This document shows, piece by piece, positions 1 through 10,201 of a stretch of 64,000 bases of DNA. The notes under the pieces are model-generated. The model saw only the letters and a program-made list of their open reading frames with translations. It did not search any database and was not told the DNA's origin. How positions within the stretch are numbered: position 1 is the stretch's first letter; each line of letters starts with the position of its first letter. The stretch is from the NCBI RefSeq assembly GCF_958298935.1, contig NC_084942.1, positions 15,321,501-15,385,500 of the forward strand. The letters are read 5' to 3'. The position numbers were made by a program, and so were the translations under genes. The DNA is from Phragmites australis. Taxonomy: Eukaryota > Streptophyta > Magnoliopsida > Poales > Poaceae.

Positions 1-37
1 TCTATCGAGGACCAATCATCTTAGTGATTTGAAGTTG

Positions 38-290
38 GGATTGTCCCTTGGCCTTTGAAGGTTTGCCTCCCCCCTCTCTTCCTCCTCCTCTTGATCATGG
101 TGGATTCTAGGGTTTGAGATGGAATTAATAATTGTGCTCCTTCTCCCAAATCTTGATACATGTGGATTGTCCCCCTTGGCTTTTGAAGGTTTGCATCCCC
201 CTTTTCCTCCTCCTCTTGCTCCTATTTGCTAGATTCTAGGATTTGAGTTGGTGTTCAAAATTTCTCCTTCTCCTAAATCTTGATATGTAT
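38..290. repeat. Tandem duplication, unit about 126 bp
   Basis: The block starting ggattgtcccttgg at 38 is repeated from 164 (ggattgtcccccttgg). Both copies contain a pyrimidine tract of tcctcctcct type, a gattctaggrtttgag motif and a cttctccyaaatcttgat end. Copies differ by scattered substitutions and small indels. It lies in the transposon leader, upstream of the hairpin. Confidence 0.75.
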
Positions 291-344
291 ATGGCGCAAT
301 TATATTAATTGTATTCATAAAAGTGAATTAGTGTACATGCGTAA

Positions 345-715
345 TCTACGTCTCCCGTTCGTGAGTGTTTGATTATTAATATGACTTGACAACTTGTTAT
401 ATTTATAAGAAGATGCTCCTAAATTATCCATGTACTTTGGATAGTTCGAGGATATGTAGCCAAAGTAGTAGGTTTTTGTGCTCTTATATGGTTCTACAGA
501 GAATTTCAGTGGCATCTCCCTGTTGTTCTCTGGATACACACCCTCTTGACTCGTTATCGAGATGTGTATTCAGAGAACAGTGGGGAGCTGCTGCTGAAAT
601 TTTCTCTAGAACCGTACATGATCATAGAAACCTACTCGAGCCACATATCCTCGAATTGGATTAGGACCTATCTTTGTCTATGTAGAAATTAGCTTGGATC
701 GTTTGCTATAGATAA
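345..715 (+). repeat. Leader copy 1, containing a long imperfect hairpin (438-660)
   Basis: A segment of about 370 bp precedes the transposase gene and recurs at 6201-6569. Within it, 441-545 pairs with 555-659. The left arm includes ttcgaggatatgt, ggttct and aatttcag. The reverse complement of the right arm gives the same blocks in the same order. The loop is near ctcgttatcgag. Such a structure could serve as a small-RNA precursor or a leader structure; no known plant miRNA was recognised in it. Confidence 0.8.
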
Positions 716-864
716 CATGTATCATATTTGGATGTTAATTATTGGCTTGAATCTCACTAGAACACACGCACACACTTAATTTAGTTAAATTGAGTTATAA
801 TTTTTATACTTATTCTAGCTACTCTGTTGTTTCTATTAACAATGAATATTTTTTCAATTTCTAG

Positions 865-3800
865 ATGGTGGACCAAAGTTGGATGTACCTTGATTGCCGT
901 ACTTGTAATGAGTATATGAGCGGGGTGAAGTCTTTCATGAGTGCCGCGGTGGCGGATATGGAAAGTCGGGGCAAAACAACAATGTGGTGTCCATGCTGTG
1001 ATTGCAAGAATAAGAAGAAGTTCTCAAAACCTAACAATGTGTGCGATCACTGCGATCACTTGTTAAGGCGTGGATTCAAAGAGAGTTATCACATTTGGAA
1101 CAAACATGGTGAGGAAGGATTTAACGAAGAGAAAATGTATCAAGTCCTCCCGGATGACAGTATGGATCAAGGACTCCCGCCAGCCGGTGATATAGATGAT
1201 TATCGCAGGGACACAAACATATTACGATTCAATGATGACTACATGGATTTAACGGAGAATATGGACCAAATGGTGCACGATGCTGAGGGGCACAATGAGT
1301 ATAGAGATGGTGAGTTTGCCAAATTACTGAAACTGGTGCGGGACTCAAAGACACCATTTTATCCTAGCTGTAAGGAGAACTACACACTGCTATTTGTGGT
1401 GCTTACGCTTCTGCAATTGAAGGCAACGCATCGTTGGTCTGATAGGAGTTTCAAAGCAATGTTTCATCTGCTAAGGGATATTCTACCAGAGGGGAACAAG
1501 GTGCCAAGACCGTCTATGACGCGAAGAAGATAATTTGTCCTTTGGGATTGAAAATAGAAAAAAATACATGTATATAAGGAGGATTATGTCGTGCTTCATG
1601 GAGAGTATGCAGACCTAGATCAATGTCCTGTTTGTGAAACCCGTCAATACAAGTATAGAAATGACGATGGCCACATGGAGGAAGGTAGCAAGAGAAAAAG
1701 GCCACCTAGAAAGGTGATGTAGTATTTTTCTATAATTCTCCATTTGAAGCGTTTGTTCGCAAATGAAAAGGAGTCCCAATTGCAGCGATAGCACAAGGAG
1801 GGTCGTAAGAATGATGCAATGATACAATACCCCACAGATTCAGTTCAGTGGCAAACCATTGATTCCACATTTGGTTAGTTCGCTGAAGAATTAAGAAATA
1901 TTAGGTTTGCTATGAGCATAGATGGTATGAATCCATTCGGTAACATGAGTATCTCACATAGTACTTAGCCTTTTTTACTGTCTATCTACAACCTTCTACA
2001 TTTGCTTTGTAAAAAGCGAAAATACATTATATTGTATACCTTAATTCCTGGTTCGAGGCAACCTGACAATGACATCGATATGTACCTCAGACCTTTGGTG
2101 GATGATCTTAAAGCACTCTAGTCTGAAGGTGTTGAGGGTTGGGATCAGTACAGGTGAGAATACTTCACCCTACATGTCATGTTATTTGTCACCATCAATG
2201 ATCTGTCAGCACTTCGTAACTTGTTAGGGCAGAGTAAAAGAAAAGGGGAAGATTGCCTCCAATGCTTAGATGACACTGAGGGTATATGGTTGAACGAGTC
2301 AAAGAAAATAGTGTGCATGCGACATTGACGTTTCCTTCCTAGAAACCACCCGTACCGAGAAATGAAAGCTCAGTTTGACAGCACAAGGGAGAAAACGTCA
2401 CCTCCAAGGCATTTTAGTAGGCAAGATATCTATGATAAGGTTAAAAATATCAGTGATGTCATTGGCAAGCGAAAACGATCCTCTACGAGTGATGAAAATG
2501 GAATGTGGAACAATAAATCAATTATCTAAGAGTTTGATTATTAGAAATACTTAGATGTTTGCCACTCTATTGACCTCATGCACATATAGAAGAATATCTG
2601 TGACAGTCTCCTCGGTACAATGCTCAACATGAAAGGGAAAACAAATGATCATGAAAACACATGAGCTGGTCTCGAAGAAATGGCTTAAGGACGAAGCTTC
2701 ATGCCAAGTATACAGATAAAGGAAAATTTCTACCCCCATCTTGCATCACCATATCCAAGAAGGAGAAAAAGAATTTTATGAGTTCTTGCACAATGTGAAA
2801 GTTTCCTCCGGTTATTCATCCAACATTAGAAGACTTGTTTCGATGAAAGAGCTGAAAATGGTTGGCAGCATGAAGACTCATGATTGCCATGTGATGTTGA
2901 AGCAGATGATTGCGGTTGGAATTAGAAACATGTTGTCAATTGGTGTTCAAGAGGCTATATGAGCCTGTGTTTTTTCTTCAATGAAATTGGTCAGAAGGTA
3001 CTCAATCTGGAAGCGCTAGCCAAGCTAGAAAAAAGACACTTCAAAACTCTATGCCTTCTCGAGATGTATTTCCTACCATCCTTTTTCGATATCATGGTCC
3101 ATCTCACTACTCACCTTATGAAGGAGATTTATTTCCTTGGCCCTGTGTTCCTGCATCAGATGTATCCATATGAGATATTCATAGGCGTTCTTAAGTCATA
3201 CGTAAGGAATCAAGCTTTGCCTAAGGGTTGCATCGCGTAGGGTTACTCTACATAGGAGATAGTGGACTGGTGCCTTAATTACATGAACATAGATAACCTA
3301 ATTAGGGTGCCTCATTCTCGCCGTGAGGACAGGCTCACAAGTCAAGGCATTCTGGGGAAACACACAATTACTCCTAACCCAAAGGCATATGACCAAGCTC
3401 ATTTTCTCGTGTTGCAACAAATGACTGAAGTGTCCCCATATATGGACGAGCACAAGCAGTTGCTTCTTCAAGAGAATCCAGGGAAGACCGAAGCTTGACT
3501 TGCAAAGCTACATATGCAAAGGTTCAACACTTGGTTTCAAGATCAAATCGATCAATCGAGTACACCTGTAAGTGATTTGATCAGGAAACTAGCAACATGA
3601 CCTATATACACAATTACAACATATCAAGGGTATAATATAAACGGTAACACATTTTACACGATTGCCCAAGATCAGAAAAGCACATACCAGAACAACGGTG
3701 TCCGCATAGAGGCTTATAATAACAACATGCACAAAAGCACATACTACGGTCATATAGAGGAGATCTTGGAACTGGATTACTTGGGATTCAAGGTACCCCT

Positions 3801-4162
3801 ACTTCAGTGATGTTGGGTACACATGACAAAGGGCGTTACGAAAGACAAGTACTGTTTCACTAGCATTAATCTCAAACTTGTTGGATATAAGGACGAACCT
3901 TTTATACTCGCTAAATAAGTTGCCCAGGTGTTTTATGTGACTGACGTGGCAAATAAGAAACTTCATGTGGTTCTCGTTGGGAAAAGACGGATCATCGGAG
4001 TTGAAAACATGGTTGATGAGGACAAGTACAATCAATTTTATGAAATCCCCCTTTTGCTACTGCAATCATACCACATGTTGCACAGAACGAGAGACTTCAT
4101 ACATGTGTTCCAACTATAATGAAAGGATCCATGTCATGAATGCACGAAAGCGGCGAGTATAG
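865..4162 (+). pseudogene. CACTA TNP2-type transposase pseudogene
   Basis: The reading frame opens at 865 with a domain typical of the N terminus of plant CACTA transposases (transposase-associated zinc-binding region: WMY near residue 6, then CPCCDC and a CDHC-type cluster). Decayed Transposase_21 core follows, recognisable as FAMSIDGMNPFGN near 1900, YREMKAQFDSTRE near 2350 and YLDVCHSIDLMHI near 2550. A DUF4218-like block spans about 2960-3500 and a DUF4216-like block about 3620-4080. In-frame stops interrupt it, including at 1966, 2119, 2155, 2326, 2542, 2587 and 2662, with frameshifts elsewhere. Where the usual residue is recognisable, most stops replace Trp or Arg. No functional transposase can be read. 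Confidence 0.88.
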
Positions 4163-4462
4163 GCCAAATGATGCATGAATCAATGTAACCTCAAATATGT
4201 AATACTTGTAATATTCAATTAAGTCTAAATCTCATGAGGCCCTAAGTTTGAATCTATGACACCCGTCAGTACCTTGTTATCATATTGTGTTGAATATAAT
4301 TTAGATTACATATGACGAATTTAAGATTTTTTTAATGAACTTATATGAATGTTATGAATTTTTAAGAATTTGTGCAATTGTAAATAAATTCATAAAGGAA
4401 ATAATTAAATCATAAGGAAAAAAATAAATTCCATTCTTAAAAGAAAATATATCAAAATCCCT

Positions 4463-4660
4463 CCGAAAGTCATTAGTGACGAGTCATCTCTATGACCCTT
4501 CACTAATGACTTCATGTTAGTGACAGGTCATAAATATAACCCATCACTACTGACTTTCAAACCACGGGCATCCCGACCACACGTCCAGACCACACATCAT
4601 TAGTGACGGGCGATACTAGTCACTAGTGACGGGTCAGAGCTATGACCCGTCACTAATGAT
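4463..4660. repeat. Internal block of CACTA subterminal-type repeats
   Basis: Several inverted pairs of attagtgacggg/cccgtcactaat occur here. The clearest palindrome is around 4617-4660 (gtgacgggtcagagctatga flanked by its complement). These motifs are the presumed transposase-binding sites and normally sit near element ends, so an internal block is odd. Confidence 0.75.
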
Positions 4661-4818
4661 CTATGTATATGTAACAGGTCAGGGAACCCTAGCCTTCGAT
4701 TTTGCCTAAGTCCCGACGCCCTCCTCCTCGACGCTCGTAGTAGGCCTCCTCATCGCCGCGCCTGTCGCCCACTCCTCGAAGGCATCATGGTCTATGCTCC
4801 TCTAATCCATCGTCGGCT

Positions 4819-5208
4819 ATGGCCGCCAACGACAAGGAGTTGGCATCATCGTCTTTGGTGCCAGCCCCCGACGATGACTACGTAGATTGGGACCTCTTGA
4901 TGGTGGAGGCAGAGGAAGAGGAAGAGAAGGAGAAAATGATTGCCAACGACAAGGTGATCGCTCACGCCATCCATGAGGAGGAACTCATCAACGCAGCAGA
5001 GGAAAAGGCAGTGGCCATCATCAATGACGAGGCTATCGCACACCTCTTGGCGACAGAGGAGGAGATGGGCGGTGACGCTGAAACCGACAACGAGGTGGAG
5101 ATGGGCGACGACTCTGACACCGACGAGGAGGAGGAGGATGAGGAAATGGCCGGCACCGGTGGCAACTCCGATGATGACACTAATGAAGCTATGATCTTAC
5201 TTACCTAG
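4819..5208 (+). CDS. Acidic low-complexity ORF inside the CACTA element
   Basis: A 129-residue ORF begins MAANDKELASSS. It is dominated by Glu and Asp runs (EEEEEKEKM, then DTDEEEEDEEMA) with short repeats of an INDEAIAHLL/ANDKVIAHAI kind. No domain was recognised. The upstream sequence (4660-4740) is repeated at about 5513-5600, where the following ORF is not conserved. It may be a duplicated exon of an element-encoded protein or captured host sequence. Acidic runs of this kind also arise from simple GAG/GAC repeats, so translation is uncertain. Confidence 0.3.
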   Translation: MAANDKELASSSLVPAPDDDYVDWDLLMVEAEEEEEKEKMIANDKVIAHAIHEEELINAAEEKAVAIINDEAIAHLLATEEEMGGDAETDNEVEMGDDSDTDEEEEDEEMAGTGGNSDDDTNEAMILLT

Positions 5209-6200
5209 GTTTATGTATGGTAAACTGAATTTAGCAATTTGGATTTAGCAGCCTTTTGCAGTCTGGATGGTTTTTTTTTGTGTAATCCGGACCTTCTTTT
5301 GTATACACTGATGAAGTGATGATCTTACTTAGCCTAAATTAATGAGAATGTCAATTAAGTTTTTAGTCTAAATTTTATCATGTGTTTTTGATGTATGAAT
5401 TAATTAAATTCTCACTACTCTTACAAGTTTAAGTGTGGAATATACACGGTTTTTTAGTGAAAAATCCGACCATTCATTAGTGACGGGTCTGACCTATAAC
5501 CCGTCACTAATGAGTGGTGTATATATAACGGGCCCAGGAACCATAGCCCTCGATTTTGCCTAAGTCCTGACGCCTTCCTCCTCGACGCCCGCCGCCCTCC
5601 TCCTCACCACCGTGCCCGCCGCCCTCTCATCCTGCACCCTCATCACCGAGGCTGCCCCCTCCTTCTCCCGGCCATCCCCAAGGCCACCGCTGTCTCCATG
5701 TCGTCCCCATCCACATCCCCGACGTCATCTTCCCCTACGCTCTCATCCCCAACTAACCCGACGCCGAGGAGCCCACACCGCCATCGCTGAGGACCACCAC
5801 CCCGATGCCATCATCATCCTCATCCGTTGAGGTAGGCCTCCCACTCCTCCTCACCGACGCTCGGCTGCTCTACTGTCCAGGTAACCCTGCCATGTTGTCA
5901 TGCTGGATAGTGTTGTTCCCTAGCATGTGCTTAGCTCAATGATGATTGTTAAATTCTAAGATTGGACAATTCTTACAGTACTCTAGTTTATATTCTTTGC
6001 ATGGTGCCATGTTGCTCTGGTTGGATTATTGCTGTTGCTAGCACCTGTTCATTGGTTTGGTGATATCTTTGTTATGCTATCAGCCTGAGAAACTCTTGTT
6101 TAGTTAATTGTTCAAAGAGCCATGTAATTGCAGTTCGACATGAGCTTTACATTTTCCTAAATGCTAGTTGGTTTCGTGTTGTACTGGCAGTTTGTGTCAC
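5209..6200. other. CACTA spacer without a recognisable gene
   Basis: Contains an AT-rich stretch (5209-5450), a palindromic subterminal-repeat pair at 5474-5512, and a paralogous copy of the 4680-4780 sequence (ccctcgattttgcctaagtc at about 5547) that runs into a pyrimidine-rich, CCG-rich tract to 5830. Beyond that only AT-rich sequence is seen. Confidence 0.6.
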
Positions 6201-6569
6201 CTACGTCTCTCGTTCGGGAGTGTTTGATTATAAATATGATTTGAAACTTGTCATATTTATAAGAATATGCTCCCAAATTATCCATATACTTTAGACAGTT
6301 CGAGGATATGTGGCCCGAGTAGTAGGTTTATTTGCTCTTGTATGGTTCTAGAGAGAATTTCGGTACCGTCTCCCTGTTGTTGTCCGGATACATACCCTCT
6401 CGGCTCATTGTCGAGACATGTATTTGGAGAACAGTGTGGAGGTGCTGTCGAAATTTTCTCCAGAACTGTACAAGAGCATGGAAACCTACTCGAACCACAT
6501 ATCCTTGAATAGGATTAAGACCTATCTTTGCTTATTAGAAATTAGCTAAGATTCTTTGCTTCAGATAAG
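6201..6569 (+). repeat. Leader copy 2, containing a second long imperfect hairpin (6297-6516)
   Basis: This is the paralogue of the leader at 345-715, placed in front of the protease-type gene. It keeps the same arms: gttcgaggatatgtgg on the left and ccacatatccttgaat on the right. In the stem, tgctcttgtatggttct opposes a strand whose reverse complement is tgctcttgtacagttct. Several differences from copy 1 keep pairing in both copies. Confidence 0.8.
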
Positions 6570-6657
6570 AAATACATCATATTTTCATAAATTCATATAA
6601 AAGTGAATATAGTTACTAATACTTATACAATTGTATCTGCATATTCGTATCTATTAG

Positions 6658-9535
6658 ATGTCTGCCAACAAGTCTTCATTCAGATCCTCTGACGAAGCAC
6701 AAGCTCCCAGTCAGACGTCTGCATAACCTGCTCCCAGTGCCTATGGAGAAGAAGGCCTTGTAGAGGTTGCAGAAGTTCACATGCCTTAATGCTCACGAGA
6801 GGGTGCCATTGATCCTTCGGAAGTTCGATGACCTCACTATGGCTCAAAAGAACACCTTGTTCAATGATGGCATCAATACCTTTCTGGAGTTCCTAGAGAA
6901 CATGAAGGCTAAAGGTTGCAGGGCTGCTATGAAAATGATCGCCAAACTTTGGAGAAGCCACAAGAGCAAGCTTGTGAATGAATATATGGAAAAATGGTTG
7001 GAGCCCTTCAGCAAGTACCCATATATGAAAAGGGAGAATTGGGAAGCTTTTGAGGGGTTGAAGAGCTCAAAGGTGTTCCAAATGAAGAGTTTAGCAAAGA
7101 ACAGCTTCAGAAAAAGAACAAGTAGAACCACAACCTGGGCATAGGTGGGTATGTGGGGAAAAGGGAGAAATAGTAGGCAGAGGATGAAAAGTTAGCAAAT
7201 GAAGGCCACAAGAATCCTTGGTTGCAATTCCCAGGACGATCACAATCGTATATGCAAGAGAGGGGTAAGCTGTCAGATAGTGGAGAAATCACCTTCATAT
7301 CTAGCAAAATCGAGTTAGTCGATGAAAAGGTGAAAGAAATAGCAACCTAATAAACTGAAGGTTCATTTACCGGGGTCAGGGAACATGACGATCTCTCCAC
7401 TACACTGGGAAACCCTGAGCACCTAGGTCACGTGCGAGGCGTGTCCAGTTCCCAAGGCTGGAAGTTAGGCTTCCCGGAACACATCAAGATGTACAAGAAG
7501 AGGAAGAGGTTGGGTCCAATCGCTATGCAAGCATTGACCTAGTCATTCATGGAGAGCGTTTATCAAGACCTCATGCAAAGGTTTTTGTCACAGGGAGTCG
7601 TCATTTTTAGTGCACCAGCGGGTGATAGCCCCATTGCTGGACACAGGAGTAGTCAAGCCTCAGAGAGGTCGAACAACCTTCCTTCTCTCCATCCATAGAG
7701 CCAGATACTATAGACCTTCTCGATGGGCCCATGCCATGCTCACTACTCAAAAGACTTGGTGGCTACCAAATTGAGGTTGCAAAGGGTCAGTTGCATCCAG
7801 AGGTTCAGATGTTACATACGGTCCCGATACGTCCTGGTTATGGCGTGGTCTTCGTGAATTTTGTACATTCCAATGCCCTAGGCACATATTTGCCCCCCCC
7901 CCCGCCCCACCCCCCTAATGATGAGATCTGAAAACTAGGTGAAGCTCATCTTTAAAGGATCCAATTAAAGAGGGGGATATCTTGGTGCACACGGAACCAT
8001 CTAGCAGCGATCCACCTAGACGTTCAAGTGCACTGAGTTCCTACCGCAACCTCAGTCTCAAGATGAGCCAGCCATGTCGCCTTTTTCCACTCCACCATCT
8101 CCAGCTATGGAACCTGAGGGTAGCTTAGAGAAGAAGAAGAAGAAGAAGAAGAAGTCCAAGCCAGGGTCCAATAAGCAACTGCCGAAGAAGTCCAAGTCCT
8201 CTGGTAAGGACTCAAGCACCGAGAAGAGCATGATAGGAGCAGCTTGGACTAAGGCTAACCTAAAATTTCAGCTTGGGAAGCCCTTGCTGACGGCAGATCC
8301 ACTATGGAGGGCGGGACAACCTTGTGTCAAGTTGTATAATTACTACTTGCAAGGTTGTAGAGCAAAGAAGAGTTTCATTGTCTTCTAGTGCCAAAATCGT
8401 CACTTCTTGAATGGGACTGCTACTTCCTCGTGGGCTTCAATGACTTATACGACCTCTTTAACCTCGATGGTTTAGACGTGGGGTTATTACGATGCTTTAC
8501 ATTGTAAGCCCTTTCAAACTAGATGTTCATTAACTATTTTTTACTAATTCTCCAATCTAACTAACTTACTAATTCTCCAATCTAACTAACTTCTTATTTG
8601 TAGACATTTGGTGCAAGAAACGAGGAAGATGGAGCCCTTCAAATTCCTTGACCCCCAAATTATGACAATTTTTGTGATTGAACAAGATAGGGAATCTATT
8701 ATAGGATATGTGGTTAAGGCAATGAGTCACTTTTCGAAGAAGGACTACCTAATGGCCGCTCACAATACAGGTGGCCATTGGATCTTACTGGTCATTGCCC
8801 CCAAGTGGAACTTGGTTTGGTACCTCGATTCATCAATACCAGTAGTAGGACACAACGGTGAACGGGGGGAGTACGTGACTATACTTTGGTCAAGCAAATC
8901 CTCGACAAGTAAGTTCTTCATGAATTAGGCTACATATTGAACTTTTCAAACTTTTTCCAAATGTTGACTAATGGATCCCTCTTTGCATGTAGGGCTTTTG
9001 ACACATATATGCATTGTTATCCAAAGTACGATCCGAATGAGCCCCGCACACTGACACATAAGACTGCTTTCATGGTAAGTGCTAGCAGACATATTTGCAA
9101 ATACTCTACTACCAGATCTTTTTCTTTCGAATTAATGTTTTCTTTTCTCTCTAGTGCCACAACCATCGGGCAATGCCTGTGGCTTTTACGTTGCGCGTCA
9201 CATACTGCTAGCCATGGCAGCAAAGGATATGAAATCCCCAGATGTACGATAATTGCATATAGTCTTTTCATAACTGCTTTCATTCATTTAATATCAGATA
9301 ATAAAATGATTTTGCTCAAGCTAATTGCATACTTTTTTCATTACTATTTTCATTTAGCAAGAATTCAGCATACCGGATGGCAACATCAAGGATTCTGCAC
9401 TCTTCAACATTTGAGGATGGATCACCTCGTTCATAATGACAGAAGTCGTCTCTTCGAAAGGCGAGTTCCATTGCAGGGAGGCGGCACACTGACTTGTGTA
9501 ATTTGTGGTTGCACTTTCGATTTATGTAATTTCTA
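6658..9535 (+). pseudogene. CACTA-associated Ulp1-type (C48) cysteine protease pseudogene
   Basis: The start region (atgtctgccaacaagtcttc at 6658) is closed by an early stop at 6724. Downstream is a block typical of the N-terminal half of grass CACTA second proteins (LWRSHKSKLVNEY, then YPYMKRENWEAFEGLK, 6950-7080) and, farther on, GNPEHLGHVRG with GWKLGFPE (7405-7480). A lysine-rich linker follows at 8130-8230. The protease domain is split over exons: HN-type motif NTGGHWILLVI with YLDSS at about 8765-8840 supplies the catalytic His and Asp. QPSGNACGFYVARH at 9160-9200, after a clear acceptor at 9152-9153, supplies Gln and Cys. The catalytic residues survive but upstream stops and frame changes make the gene non-functional. 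Confidence 0.8.
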
Positions 9536-9784
9536 GTTATCTCGATGTACACTTGTGACTTATGTACATTATTATTTAAACTTGAGTGATCTCAATGTGT
9601 TACCTGATATCGATATGGTGGATGTACTGATGTGATATGTTTGATATGTTACATGATATCGATATGGTCGATATGGTGCATGTATATGTTTCCTAGTGTG
9701 ATATGTTTATAGGAGAAGACGACTACCAAATCCTAACTTTGCTTTAGTATGCAACCAGGAAACAGGTAAATCCCATTGGAAGAC

Positions 9785-10188
9785 GAGCACATTAGTGACA
9801 GGTAAAAAATCATCAGTGATGGGTTGTAACAGCACCCCGTCACTGGGACACAGTCATCAATGACGGGTGAATTTATCACCCATCACTAATGACTGAGTAC
9901 CAGTGATGGGGTGGAAATCTATCTGTCACTGATGACAGAGTCATTAGTGACGGGTGGTAAATGCACCCATCACTGGGACTCAGTCATTAATGACGGGTGG
10001 TAAATGCTCCCTTCACTAATTACTATCAGTAGTAACGGGCAACATGCCTGCTCAAGCCATAATAGATGCAACTTAATAACGAGTATCAACTATCACCCAT
10101 CAATGGTGACCAATATTAGTGATGCGATAAGAGTGGCGGGTAAGTGACCCGTCACTAATGATGGTTCTCAACCGTCACTAATGACTTG
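9785..10188. repeat. CACTA right subterminal repeat array
   Basis: About a dozen direct and inverted copies of variants of cattagtgacgggtg and cacccgtcactaatga are packed in 400 bp, ending at the right terminus. Copies carry many transitions, as expected for an old element. Confidence 0.85.
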
Positions 10189-10201
10189 TTCTAGCGTAGT
10201 G
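10189..10201 (-). repeat. CACTA right terminal inverted repeat
   Basis: Read on the minus strand the end begins cactacgctagaa. It is followed outward by aaa, the position of the expected 3-bp target duplication, which cannot be confirmed without the left end. Confidence 0.75.

Larger units (their letters stand above)
1..10201 (+). mobile_element. Right part of a large decayed CACTA (En/Spm) DNA transposon
   Basis: The segment carries the two genes usual for grass CACTA elements, a TNP2-type transposase followed by a Ulp1-type protease gene, both degenerate and on the plus strand. The right terminus reads ctagcgtagtg, whose reverse complement begins with the diagnostic CACTAC, and ends at 10201. 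Just inside it (9785-10201) lies a dense array of direct and inverted copies of the subterminal motif attagtgacgggt. More copies of the motif occur internally at 4463-4660 and 5474-5512. The left terminus is not visible and should lie upstream of the window. An alternative is two related CACTA elements inserted head to tail, because the leader at 345-715 recurs at 6201-6569. Terminus and gene content are seen directly; the single-element reading is inference. Confidence 0.85.

Noticed and set aside
438..660. Known CACTA-derived miRNA such as rice miR820
   Set aside because: I do not see a matching mature sequence in either arm, so no named miRNA is claimed.
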